Part shown: positions 26,901 to 41,900 of the stretch, piece by piece
Layout: every line of letters starts with the position of its first letter
Position numbering within the stretch: the stretch's first letter is position 1
From: Owenia fusiformis
Taxonomy: Eukaryota; Annelida; Polychaeta; Sabellida; Oweniidae
NCBI GenBank assembly: GCA_903813345.2
Contig: CAIIXF020000002.1
Location: 2,954,001-3,018,000 of the forward strand
Length of the DNA: 64,000 bases
Direction: 5' to 3'
Position numbers and translations under genes: made by a program
The notes under the pieces: model-generated
Database searches by the model: none
Told to the model about the DNA's origin: nothing
Seen by the model: the letters and a program-made list of their open reading frames with translations, nothing else

Positions 26901-29900
26901 GGTAATATCAGCTGAGAGATGCGCTTCATGAAGCACACCAAAAATGCTTTGCTTAATTTTTTACAGTTTTTCAGATGCGCTTATTCATTAGAGGACATAT
27001 CAACTTGGACATATGACGTATACACTGTATATTAATCTGAAGGGAGTTCACTGGGGAACCAGATCCTCATTTCACCTGTTTTGGCCAGAATATATAAAAA
27101 TGTCACCATTTTGGCAGAGTACGAATAGAAGTTGTACATGGTGACATGTAATTTTAATAATTTCATCAAGGTACATCACAATGTTGCTCTTGTGTGCAGG
27201 TAGAGCACTGATGTCTTTATTCTACCCTTAGTTTCTTAGACGATGCCTCATAGCAGATCAAAGTATAATATATACATGTATGTACATAGATTAATTTATT
27301 ATCAGTGCAGTGTATTATACAAATAGGGTAATCGTAGGTAAGGCCTACAAATATTTCATTCTATTCAAAGGTATTCCCCATCATAGAACAAAATATTTGT
27401 TACTGTGATTGTTTGCTGTAATGTTACATTGCTCATTGTGTGTTAAATATGGAGGGAAATATTTTGTCCAACAGTTGTATACTCAATCACTCTAGTGACA
27501 ATGATTGATGCTGGTGATATGAACTTAGTTAAATACATTAATGCTTAGTGTCACTGGGACAACTGAGTGATAACAGTAGCTCAAATGGGTGAGCTAGAAA
27601 TATCAGGTGTAATATCATATTTTTATGACATGCTTTGTACGTTTTGCATTATTTTAGTTGAGAAATAAACAAAACTGATCACTGACTTTGTTTTTCTTAT
27701 GATTTTCAGCAGAATGCAAATTACTACTCCTGCAGCTTAACAATTCTGACAAGACTGTTCAAGATTTTCATGTTTTTTTCCAACTTCTCCAACGGACTTT
27801 AAATGCAATTGGCTTTTTAGGCTGCTATTTGAATGAATCACTGTAATTGTAATTTCCAAGGGCTCTGTTTCATTGCTTTCTAATAATTATGCAAGTCCAA
27901 CTATGCACGTTGAACACGGTTAATTTGAACTTTAATTCTACCAGATTTTTGAAAATTAAACTGCTCCATTTTTCTTCAAACTTGTTCCATTAAAACCAAA
28001 ACAAAAATGCCTTTCTGTTGGTACACTGTAATCCTTGAGCTACAATTTTTCAAACATCTGGTAGGTAAATTAACAGTTTTCCAAAATGCATAGTTGGACC
28101 CCCGTGATAATGTTATTTTGATCTTTGTCAAGTTTCACTCTTTGAGTTGGAGATAAATTCTCTCACATGATCCTTTGATCTAAGCTTAGCCAATCAGGAT
28201 TCAGTCAATAAAATTCCAGCGGGTACTATTCATATCTAAATGAGTTTCACACAAAAAAGAAGGTTAACATGGTAGTCGACAGCCGAAAGTTCCATTCATG
28301 AATTATTATAATATTCAAATTAAAACTACTATTGAAAGTATCTTTGAAAGTTATGGCAGCTAGTTTAGGAGCCATTTGGATGTTATCAGCATTAAAATTC
28401 ATGAAAAAATGGTTCACAAAAATATGATTGCCACAATTTAACAATTCCTATTACTAATGTTCATTTAATAATTATAATATACTCTCCCTTGAGTCATTCC
28501 AATTTGTTCTATTTTAATATTGGCCATTTGGAGTTATTTGGTGTACATGTGATTAAGGTTGGTAAAGCAGAAGACAAGTTGGAATTTTTTTGATTGATAA
28601 ACTGTTTTGACCAATAGATCTGAAATTTTGATGACACATTCTCATTGGATACTTACAGATGATTTACTCTCTCTAGTCTTTGTCTCTCGTCTGTCAGCCT
28701 CAATCTGAAAAGAATATAATCAATGGCGTCACATCACTATTTATGTATTCATACACAATATCATTCTAACAGGGCAGGGTGTTATATATGACCAAATAAT
28801 CAATTATTAAAATTACTCAGAAATACCCCATGAGCATTTATAATGACAGAATTCAGAGTCTAGAGGGACCAGCTTTCAACTTAGGCGAAGATGGAATAGG
28901 GAATGAATATGATGGTGCCTCCCTCTATTTGTTAAACAAGATGTCATTAAAAATTGAGGCGCTTTCAGTTGATATACATAATACTATATATAGGTAATAC
29001 TAAATAGGTATGGATACAAAATGTGTACCAGTGTATATATGAACGAAGATGGAATAGAAAATGAATATGATGGTGCTGCCCTCTAATTGTAAAACAAGAT
29101 ATCATTAAAAATTGAGGGACTTTCAGTTGATAAACATATTACTATATCAAGGTAATACTAAATAGGTGGATACAAAATGTGTACCAGTGTATATATGAAT
29201 GAAGATGGAATAGGGAATGAATATGATGGTGCTGCCCTCTAATTGTAAAACAAGATATCATTGAAAATTGAGGGACTTTCAGTTGATATACATATTACTA
29301 TATAAAGGTAATAATAAATAGATGGATACAAAATGTGTACCAGTGTATATATGAACGAAGATGGAATAAGGAATGAATATGATGGTGCTGCCCTCTATTT
29401 GTAAAACAAGATATCATCAAAAATTGAGGTACTTTCAGTTGATATACATATTACTATATAAAGGTAATACTAAATAGGTGGATACAAAATGTGTACCAGT
29501 GTATATATGAATAAAGATGGAATAGGGAATGAATATGATGGTGCTGCCCTCTATTTGTAAAACAAGATATCATTAAAAATTGAGGCGCTTTCAGTTGATA
29601 TACATAATACTATATCTAGGTAATACTAAATACAAGGTGGATACAAAATGTGTACCAGTGTATATATGAACGAAGATGGAATAGGGAATGAATATGATGG
29701 TGCCTCCCTCTATTTGTTAAACAAGATATCATTAAAAATTGAGGGACTTTCAGTTGATATACATATTACTATATCAAGGTAATACTAAATAGGTATGGAT
29801 ACAAAATGTGTACCAGTGTATATATGAATGAAGATGGAATAAGGAATGAATATGATGGTGCTGCCCTCTATTTGTAAAACAAGATATAATTAAAAATTGA

Positions 29901-32900
29901 GGCGCTTTCAGTTGATATACATAATACTATATCAAGGTAATACTAAATAGGTGGATACAAAATGTGTACCAGTGTATATATGAATAAAGATGGAATAAGG
30001 AATGAATATGATGGTGCCTCCCTCTATTTGTTAAACAAGATATCATTAAAAATTGAGGGACTCAGTTGATATACATATTACTATATCAAGGTAATACTAA
30101 ATAGGTATGGATACAAAATGTGTACCAGTGTATATATGAACGAAGTTGGAATAGAAAATGAATATGAGATGACACTGCCCTCTATTTGTAAAACAAGGTT
30201 TCATTAAAAATTGAGGGACTTTTAGTTGATATACATAATACTATAGAGGTAATAGGTATGGATACAAAATGTGTACCAATGTATATATGAATGAAGATGG
30301 AATAGGGAATGAATATGAGATGACGCTGCCCTCTATTTGTAAAACAAGATATCATTAAAAATTGAGGGACTTTCAGTTGATATATAAATGTTAACTGTTT
30401 CACTTTGAGCTGAGGTAAGGGATGTCAATATTTAACACAAAGGAGGAGGGAAATTAGCGCAACAGATTTTAGACAGTCATATGTTGGATTTTGGCCATTT
30501 ACTGGGGATTTATTCAGACAGGTGCATATGCACTACCTCCATGAAAATCTCTTCTAGAGATGATAAAATAATTTCGACTTTGAGACAGGGTAGATGCAAA
30601 CAACCCACCCACATGTTTTTTCTGAAACGTTTTCCAGATTTTTTTTGAGGGACTTTCAGTTGATATATAAATGTTTAATGTTTCACTTTGAGCTGAGGTA
30701 AGGGATGTCAATATTTAACACAAAGGAGGAGGGAAATTAGCGCAACAGATTTTAGACAGTCATATGTTGGATTTTGGCCATTTACTGGGGATTTATTCAA
30801 ACAGGTGCATATGCACTACCTCCAGGAAAATCTCTTCTAGAGATGATAAAATAATTTCGACTTTGAGACAGGGTAGATGCAAACAACCAACCCACATGTT
30901 TTTTCTGAAACGTTTTCCAGATTTTCAACCCCTGCCATCCCTGCTTTTTTAATTTTTCTTGCATTATTATGTTGCGTTTTGACACACAGTTAATCTCTTA
31001 AAAGGAATAAGTTTGGTCACCCATAATGGGTATCTTTAAAACCCCTGAAGGAATCACTTATTCCTTTAAAGTCGCTAACTATGTGTCAAAACGCATTATA
31101 TTGATGCAAGAAAAATTAATAAAAATTAATTATTTTATCATCTCTAGAAGTGCTTTACCTGGAGGTAATGCATTGGCCTAACATATGCAATTCTTTAAAT
31201 CCTCAGAAAATGGCCAAAATCCAACATATGACTGTCCAAAATCTGTTGGGCTAATTTCCCTCCTTAGTGCAGTCAGAATGTGGGTTTCGGCGTGCGTTCA
31301 GAGGGATTTTATGGGACATAATTTTTCATATTACTACTATGATTATACATATTTGTATGGATTATTAGATCTTAGTTTTTCAGCTTTTAGATTTTGTGGC
31401 CATTTTACCCCCCATGGGCTAAAATTTGGACCCCTACTATAAAATTGGGCAAGAACTCAAAAAATACTCAGTGGAATGTTTAAAAATTACCAAGTTATAT
31501 TGGTATAGGCTAACTAAATATATGATAAAAATTTCATGTCACATGGTTAAGTGGTTGCCATGAAAATGGATAAAACATGCCCTTTGGGTGTCAATTTTCA
31601 AGCCAATTTTTCAGGACTGACAGAGTAATTTCATGCATATTTTGTCACCAATGTGTTAGGAAGGGTTAAAATGTAAATAGAAAACTTCTATAATATATAA
31701 GAAATAATTGTATGTAAAAATCAGTCCACAAAACCTCAGATTTTGGCCTTGTATTGGTCCATGACTTATACAGGGGTCTATTTCATAGACTCGAGCTCCC
31801 ACATTGGATGGATGCTATAACTTTTGAAATAAGGGAGATACAGGTCTCATTTTTTCAGATCTTCATAAATGGTTGGTTTTAAATACTAAAATGTATGTTT
31901 GGAGCTGGTATATGATTGGTTGCCATGGTAACCAGGGTTTTAAGGAAATCCTGACCCCGACATTGGATGGATGTTATAAATTTTGAAATAAGGGAGATTC
32001 ATGTCTCATTTTTTCAGATTTTTGACAATGATTGATTTAAAGTATTGATTTAGACTTTAGGAGCTGAAATTTGATTGGTTACCATGGAAATCAAGGTTTT
32101 GTTGAAATTCAGACCTCCACAATTTATGAACACTATAACTCTTAAATACAGCCAGATAAGATATAATCTTTTCAGATGTAAGATAATAATAATATGTGTG
32201 TATTGTATTAGACTTTGGAAGCTAGGATTTATTTGTCTACCATGGTAACCATGTTTCATTGTCATGGTAACTGCTGTTTTCGTTTTCAGATTCACCTTTA
32301 TTCTAGATAGGTCAATACATGACATAAAATACCCAAATGCTCAAAGTTACCATTGTATTCTTAATTTTGGGATTTTTTTAAATTTTATATGATTTACATG
32401 CTCATGACTCAATAATACTATAGAGATGCAAACATTGTTTGGCTCATAAGATATCAAATACTAGTAAACAGTTTTTACATGTATGTCTGACAATATTGCC
32501 TTATTCCATACTACTAGTTCTTACAAAAGTTCTGACTCCTAATTTGTTCATTTGTACTCATCATTACTGTTTTCATTAACACAATTTCCTCTTAACATCA
32601 ATTTCTGTTGGAATGAAGGATTGTTTTGACCATTCTGGAGATAAGGATCCTCAGGGGATATAGTCCATTCATGCAGTATTGGACTTGGCAGAATGGGTTA
32701 AGACTGGTCCCTGTAGGTTCACTGTATATAAAATTTGGCTGGGATCCTAGGCTGAACCCTCAAATATCAATATGTTCCCAACCAATCTGTCAAATTTGAA
32801 TGTGTTTCGATATCAACCAAAAGAATGCCCAAAAGCCATACCAAATGGCCAAATATAGGACCAGTGCCATACCAAATATCCAGATATGAAAACATGGCCA

Positions 32901-35900
32901 TTCAAAATTTCTAATGCCTCGAGAAGAAGGCATATCATTGAGGAAAACAACCAAAAATAACCTCACATTAATGATATACTAAATCTATGACATACATGTA
33001 CAACAAGTGAGGGGCAACATGTTTTTCACGACCATTCCCAAATCCAACCATTGCCATACCTCTCAAGTCATAATTTGGAGAGCATTCTCATACCAGATCC
33101 TAAAATTTGGGTCCATTGCCATATCAAATGTGAAAAAGCACCCCACCTGAGCTAAGGATCCCCTCAAGATTTATATACAGTGGACTCCTGGGAGACAGGG
33201 GGTAATGTTTCCACTTCCAAATATAAGTTTTATTATCCATCCTCTTCAAATGTTATAATGAGCAATCATTAAAAGGTGGAAGAGTTCATCATTTAATTTA
33301 TTGCATTATATTAGCTGCTATGAAAGCAGTGAAGGACCAATCTTGAAAGGTGGGAAGAGTTGAAATGTCAACACCTCCATAAGTGAGGGCAGCACTGTTC
33401 TGTTTTGGAGAATATCTTATGTGAAACAGCTCATATCGTTATCTATTGATGTAAGTTACATATATATTTTTGTAATTCTGCTGTACTTTTACTGGTGAAC
33501 AATTCAACTTTGGATTTTATTGTGTCAGGAATTTCTATATTGATTCCTTTTATGAAGAAAACAACCTTAAGAACCTCAACTGATGTGAACTCTGTTCCAT
33601 TACATGTCAGAAGCTCAACCAAACCTCTGTAGCTGCAAACCTAGAACCAAGTACTGAGTGAAGCTATATTAGCCGTCAATGCGTTTACTGGATCAGATTC
33701 GTACAGTGCCTTTCTGAACAAAGGAAAAGTAAATCAACTGAAACGGAAGACAAGCAATTCTTAAAGTTGTTTTCTTCAATAGGAAACAATATAGGAATTC
33801 CTGCTACCATAAAATCGAAAGTTGAATTGTCCACCTGCAAAAATACAGCAGAAATAGAAAAATAACTGCCACTAATAGATTTACGAGCTGTTTCCCATGA
33901 GATATAGAACAAAACAGAAGAGTGCTGCCCTCACTTATGAAGGTGTTGACATTTTCTTTCACATTTGAAGAGGGTTAATTATCAAACCTATGTATTTACA
34001 CATTCCCACCAGCTTAAACCCAGCTCTACCATTATGCCCAACACTGCATGAATGAACTGTGAATTCCCTGACGAATCTTTAACACAAGAATGGTCAAAGG
34101 AATCCTTCTTTCCAATAGAAACTGTTGATATTTTTAATTAAGAGGCAATTGTGGAAGATGAAAACGATAATGGTGAGTAAAAACAAGTTGGGAGTCAGAA
34201 TATGTGTGAGAACTAGTAGAATGGAATGAGGCTATACTGTCAGACATACAGGATAAATTGCTGAAATTAAGAGCAAAATGATAATTTTGAGCATTTTGGT
34301 ATAACATGTTGTGAATTGATCATTCTCAAATGAAGGTAAGACTGAAATAAAAAATTAAGGGTACCATGACGACAAAACATGGTTACCATGGCAATCAAGT
34401 AAATGCTAAGCTACAAAGTCTAATTCAATACACAAATCTAATTAATTTTTAAGATCTGAAATGATGATATCTGTATCTGCTTAAATTCAAACGTTAAAGC
34501 ATTTATCAATTGAGGAGGTCCAAATTTCAATAAAACTCTAGTTACCATGGTAACCAATCAAATTTCAGCTCTCAAAGTCTAATTTAATATTTATAATCAA
34601 TCATTGTCTAAGATCTGAAATAATGAGACATGTATCTCCCTTATTTCAAAAGTTATAGCATCCATCCAATGTGGGGGTCAGAATTTCCCTAAACCCCTGG
34701 TTACCATGGCAACCAATCATATGTCAGTTCCCAAAATAGAATAAAATACTTAAAACTAACCATTTATGAAGATCTGAAAAAATGAGACCTGTATCCCCAT
34801 TATTTCAAAAGTTATAGCATCCATCCAATGTGGGAGCTCGAGTCTATGAAAAAGACCCCTGTATATGTCATGGACCAATACAAGGCCAAAATCTGAGGTT
34901 TTGTGGTCTGATCTTTACATACAATTGTTGCTAATATATTATAGAAGTTTTCTATTTACATTTTAACCCTTCCTAACACATTGGTGACAAAATATGCATG
35001 AAATTACTCTGTCAGTCCTGAAAAATTGGCCTGAAAATTGACACCCAAAGAGCATGTTTTATACATTTCCATGGCAACCACTTAACCATGTGACATGAAA
35101 TTTTTATCATATATTCAGTTAGCCTATATCAATATAACTTAGTAATTTGGAAACATTCCATTGAGTATTTTTTGAGTTCTTGCCCAATTTTATAGTAGGG
35201 GTCCAAATTTTAGCCCATGGGGGGTAAAATGGCCACAAAATCTAAAAGCTGAAAAACTAAGATCTAATAATCCATACAAATATGTATAATCATAGTAGTA
35301 ACATGAAAAATCATGTCCCATAAAATCCCTCCGAACGCACGCCGAAACCCACATTCTGACTGCACTACCTCCTTTTAATCCCAAATACAATAAAACAATC
35401 ACAACAAACATAATCTTTTTTTGGGAATGGCTGGATTTATATCCAAAGTGGATTCTCAAACTGATTTCCATCAATGTGCCAAGATTAATTGAGACGTACC
35501 TGTTCTCTTATTCTTTTCTTCTCCTCCATTTGTCTCTTGTAAGCTTCTAGTTGTTTCTTCCTACCCTCATCTAAGACCTTTGCTTTCTTAGAGTCCTGAA
35601 ATATTTCATATGCATAATTTTGCACTCATCTTATAAAATTTATCCAATGCTTCTTTGATCTTTGCTCTCTTGAATCTTGCAATGTTTTATTTGCATATAG
35701 ATCTTGCAGTCATATGACATGTACACAGGCAATATAATTTGGCACCGTTTCGGCATCGAAAGAATTTGGCGCTGTTCCGGCACCGTTTCGACAACGAAAC
35801 CTTTTGACACCAAAATTTGCCACCAGACTAGTCAGTCCGAAACGGCACCGAAATTTGGCACCGAAAAGGCGTCGAAAATCAGATTGCATTTTGGGGGTGT

Positions 35901-38900
35901 ATGTCATGAGGGTGTTAATATTAATAGCCTTGGGGTTTCATTTTCGGCATGCTGTGTTTTAGGAAGCTTTAATTACAGGGGTTTCACTAGAATTTCTCAC
36001 AACAGGCTAAATAAATGTAAACAATGGGCAAAATGAATGGAAATCATAAATTTAACATGGAAAAGTTGAAAAGTCCCTTAAAACAACAGGCAATTTTGTG
36101 AAAACAACTGGTGAAAATCGACTGTTGCCTCCTGCTAATGAAACCCCTGAATTATTGTTTCCAATGTTAACCATAATTTCAAGATTTTTAAATCATTTTG
36201 CTTTAATCCAGAAATTCAAGTAAAACCCTGTTGTCATAGAAACATTTTAACCAATTAGCCATAGCACAGTTAGTGTGATAGCCAGTATAAAAAAAAACTA
36301 GGGATACAGTACCATCCATAGTATTTTTTCAAATAAGATTCAAATGTCATCTGTTTTTAATAGTAAAATTGTATAAGTTGAACACCCTTATGTGACCTCA
36401 TGAGAGTTTTAACTGTACTGTTATTTTACAATTTACAAACATACCAAAAAGATGCTGCCCTTTCCATTCATTTAACTTCACATCTTAAAAGAGAGCTTTG
36501 TTACTTTTAGCTAACCTGAACATGGGATACAGCTTTCAATGTCTCAAACATGCAAAAAAAGTCAAATAAATAAGCGCTAAAATAATGTGAAGTACAAAAT
36601 ACCTGATTCATTACGTGATTTATCGCTTGTTTCTGTGGAGATTGAGATTGTTTCTGTGGAGTAGCATTCTGAGCTTCCGTACTGAAAGTAAATCATAAAC
36701 TGTTTAACATGTTAAATTCCTGTTCTATCGTGTTTATTCATTTTGTGCAAATAATTGTATATAAGTGCATCTCCAAATATCAATTTTATCTATCAACATT
36801 GTTTCAATTGCCAACCAGAACAACGGCAACGCCAAAGCGTAGCGAATCCCATCGAACATTTTTCAAAACGGGCACCTTCTACCAAAAGTGTCATTAGACA
36901 GTGTGCCATGCTTATAATATTCACATACCAAATATGAACAAAATCGCTCCACTACTTTTCGAGTTATAGTAAAAAACGTTAAAATGGCCGCCATTTTGAA
37001 AAATGGCCGCCTTCTACCAAAAGTGTCATTAAACAGTGTGCCATGCTGATACGTATTCACGTACAAAAATATGAACAAAATCGCTCCACTACTTTTCGAA
37101 TTATAGTAAAATAAGTTAAAATGGCAGCCATTTTTCAAAATGTCCGCCATTTTTCAAAATGGCCGCCTTCTACCAAAAGTGTCATTAGACAGTGTGCCAT
37201 GCTTACAGTATTCACATACCGTATATGAACAAAATCGCTCCACTACGTAAAATAACGAGTAAAGGCCGCCATTTTTCAAGATGGCTGCCATGTGCTTTTT
37301 TAATATCTACATTTCTAGCTTTATTAATGTCCTATATAATTTTTTTACATTTAAAACATATTGCTATTACAGTTTTACATATTGCACCTAAATTACTGTA
37401 AAATCGGCACTAAAATGGCCGCCATTTTTAAATGAGCGGCCATTTTGAAAATCGGCTTTCGAGCAGAACTTCTACCCCCATAGGGTATATGTGTACAAAA
37501 TATGAATAAAATCGGGCCAACGGTTTTTGAGTTATTGCCCGGACGGACGGACGGACGGATGTACGTACGGACGGACGGACGTACGTACGGACGGACGGAC
37601 GGACGGACGGACGGACGGACGGACGTACGGACGGACGGACGGAGGCGTTCCCTATATCCCTCCGAACTTCGTTCGATGGGATAATAATGTTGTCCTGTCA
37701 ACAATGGCAATTTGTATTGTAAACTATTGATTTATAGAAATAAATGTGAAGTATGTAAAAAAAGTGCATCTCCAATTGCCAGAAATATTATATGAGGGAA
37801 TAAAGCAAAGCTGATGCATATTCTACGAATGGGGTGAGGGGGTTGGAGTGAGGGGGATGGAGTGAGGGGGAAGGAGAGAGGGGGAAGGAGTGAGGGGGCT
37901 GGAGTGAGGGGGAGGAGTCAGTTTGTTCAGTCCATGCATGAAATCTTAAACATTCAGAATTTTCTTGAATTTTGCATCATGATGATTTCAATATATGCAC
38001 ATTTTGTTGTATATGCAGGGGCATAATTACAAACCTCAAATGTGCCTGTAAGACTTTTATAGCTGTAGTCAAACTGCTACTGTCCCCTGTTAGGACTACA
38101 GTATCATCTACCTGTAACAAAAAATCACTATAAATCATAGGAATAAATGGGTCATATCATAAATCATAATCACAAATATCTCATAAAATGCCGCTATTTT
38201 ACTTCATATTTGTGTACAGGGGACACCTCGCTTGACCAAAACTGTAAAGTATTGTTCATATCATAAATTTTAAAAAAATGAATGAAATACGTCCACTGGT
38301 ATTTGAGCTATGCTCGAGATGAATGAATGGACTGAAAGTCTGACTGAATGACTGCATTGTATTCTTACCAAACTTTGTTCACTGGGATAATTAAGCAAAT
38401 GAATTATGTTTAATTTACTTGTAATTTTGCTACTTTGGTAACATACCTCTGTCCATCCTGTTGCTAGTAGAAACTGTTGTGCCCCTGAGTAGCACCAAAC
38501 CTTTGAAGCAAAAGCCTTGTTTTCTGTTCGGATAACTTTGTATTTTTCTTCTGTTGGATGACTAACTACATTTCTGAAAAGTAATTAAAAGTGTTCATTG
38601 AAATATTCATTTATTACGGATATTTTTACTGAAAAAAATATTAAAAAACAATTAAAAAAGATAAGCATTAACATTAACATTTGTGCACATAACTTTATGG
38701 TCCATATATTTGTCGATTTATAAAACTACATTATTTTCGTCATTCTGAGTTGCATTTACGTTTTGTGAAAAGGTTTAACTACCTGAATGTAAAGAAATGT
38801 AAAATATATATGACAGGGATTTCACTAGAATTTCTCACAACAGGCTAAATAAATGAAAACAACAGGCATTTAATTAATGGAAATCATAAATTTCAACATG

Positions 38901-41900
38901 AAAAAGTTGAAAAGTCCCTAAAAACAACTACAGGTGATGTTGTGAAAACAACCAGTGAAAATCACCTGTTGCCTACTGCTAATGAAACCCCTGTAGGGAC
39001 AATTGATATACAAGAAAAATATAAAACATTATATGACAGGAGTTTCACTAGAATTTCTCACAACACTATACAGGCTAAATAAATGAAAACAACAGGCAAA
39101 ATTTATGAAAATCATAAGTTTCAACATGGAAAAGTTGAAAAGTCCCTAAAAACAACAGGTCATTTTGTGAAAACAACCAGTGAAAATCTGCCTGCTGCTA
39201 ATGAAACCCCTGTAGGGACAACTGATATACAAGAAATGTAAAACATATATGAAAACTCACTGGAATATTTTTAATAGCGTCTGTAGACATGCATTAGAAC
39301 TTGTCTCATCACATTCTTCTTTTAACAGTAATATACACACATCAAATGTGTCTGTATTTTCTGAACTCCCATTTTCCTAAAACATAAGTAAAACAATATA
39401 CATGACATTTGATGAGTCAACCATTGAGCATAAGCACAATAACAAACAGATAACAAGGCATTAACATGACAAAATGTCACCACCTAGTTGCTCACAATAT
39501 TATGAGTTCAAACTTAAGTCAGATTTGAATTTCTGGGAACTTGTAAAGTCAAGTTTGAACTTCTGAAAAGATGTAGATGTAGATGATTTTGAAAAAAAAA
39601 TTTGGTCAATTTGAAGCAAGTTGAAAAAAGACCTTTTTGACCTTTTTTGACCTTGAGAAGGTCATTGAAGGTCAAATGTCAAATCTAAAGTCAAATCTAA
39701 AGTCATATTTGAATTTCTGAGAACACGTAGATGATTTTGAAAAAAAATTTAGTCAATTTGAAGCAAGATGAAAAAATACCTTTTTGACCTTTTTTGACAT
39801 TGAGAAGGTCATTGAAGGTCAAATGTCAAATCTAAAGTCAGATTTGAATTTCTGAGAACATGTAGATGATTTTGAAAAAAAAATTTAGTCAATTTGAAGC
39901 AAGTTAAAAAAGACCTTTTTGACCGTTTTTGACTTTGAGAAGGTCATTGAAGGTCAAATGTCAAATCTTAAGTCAAATCTAAAGTCAGATTTGAATTTCT
40001 GAGAACACGTAGATGATTTTGAATTTTTTTTTAGTCAATTTGAAGCAAGTTGAAAACATACCTTTTTGACCTTTTTTGACCTTGAGAAGGTCATCGAAGG
40101 TCAAATGTCAAATCTTAAGTCAGATATGAATTTCTGAGAACACGTAGATGATTTTGAAAAAAAAATTTAGTCAATTTGAAGCAAGTTGAAAACAGACCTT
40201 TTTGACATTTTTTGACCTTGAGAAGGTCATTGAAGGTCAAATGTCAAATCTAAAGTCAGATTTGAATTTCTGAGAACATGTAGATGATTTTGAAAAAAAA
40301 AATTAGTCAATTTGAAGCAAGTTGAAAAAAGACCTTTTTGACCTTTTTTGACTTTGAGAAGGTCATTGAAGGTCAAATGTCAAATCTTAAGTCAAATCTA
40401 AAGTCAGATTTGAATTTCTGAGAATACGTAGATGATTTTGAAAAAAATGTTTAGTCAATTTGAAGCAAGTTGAAAACAGACCTTTTTGACTTTTTTTACC
40501 TTGAGAAGGTCATTGAAGGTCAAATGTCAAATCTTAAGTCAGATTTGAATTTCTGAGAACACGTAGATGATTTTGAAAAAGAAATTTAGTCAATTTGAAG
40601 CAAGTTGAAAACAGACCTTTTTGACCTTTTTTGACCTTGAGAAGGTCATTGAAGGTCAAATGTCAAATCTAAAGTCAGATTTGAAGGTCAAATGTCAAAT
40701 CTAAAGTCAGATTTGAATTTCTGAGAACATGTAGATGATTTTGAAAAAAAATTTAGTCAATGTGAAGCAAGTTGAAAAAAGACCTTTTTTACCTTGAGAA
40801 GGTCATTGAAGGTCAAATGTCAAATCTAAAGTCAGATTTGAACTTCTGAGAACATGTAGATGATTTAGAAAAAAATTGAAGTCAGTCTAAACAGTATTTG
40901 TTAAGTTATAGGAAGTTGTAAGAAATTGTTACAGACGCCGGACGCCAACCGCCGGACGCCAACTGCTGGACGCCAACCACCAACCGCCGGACGCCAACCA
41001 CCAACCGCCGTCGCAAAAAAACGGAGACCATAACAATATGTCACCACTTTTGGTGGTGACATAAAAAATGAAACATTGATACTTCTTCATAAATTCTGGA
41101 AACTTTCATTTTGGGCTTGCATGTTCGCATTCAATCTTCCCAAGATAAGTTTTTTCTGATTTGGATTTTCCCGCATGAGCATATATCAAAGACTTCATTC
41201 CCATCACTTTTAAGGCTCAGCTGGAAAGTAACATTTTGGTAAAAAATTGCTATACCTGCACATGTTATTTTCTGGTACAAAATAAAGTATGAAGGCACGT
41301 GTTAATTTCCTTGCTTTTTCAGGGAAGTATCATTACATTGTCTTCTTTAAGAATATCTGGTAAGAGTTCAATGGGAACTCCAGGAACTTCTGATATTTCA
41401 CACTTTCTATTTTTCCAAAGTTTCTTTCAAACTTTCCTGACAACGCAGGAGCGACCATTGACCTGTTTCCAGGTTTACTAAAAGTAAACAGTGTTATGAT
41501 ACTTTCCTGAAAAAAGCAAGGAAAAACATGCATGCCTTCACACTTAATTTTGTACCAGAAAATAACATGTGCATTTACCAAAAATGTCGTTAACGTCTGA
41601 TATTAGTAACGGGCTGTATATTCTAAGTTAGCGATCCAGAAGATGTGAACTAATACATTGATCACTTCATGTGTGTTTTGGAATTTTTGGTGAGGTAATA
41701 AGACCAAAACTCGCAATTCAAATTGTGATGTAGAAAAATGGCGGATATATGATTTCAATGACCAATTGTTCATGCAGGAAATTATCTTTCCAGGAAGGCC
41801 ACGATACCTTAGAAGAAGGTAAGATTTGATTACTTAAGTCAAAACAGAAATGTTTGGGAGTACTTTGAATTTAAAAAATAAGCAATCAAATGACCATATT

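Noticed and set aside
37393-37730. Arg/Thr/Asp/Gly and Arg/Pro/Ser/Val-rich frames on both strands
   Set aside because: They translate the (ACGG)n microsatellite.
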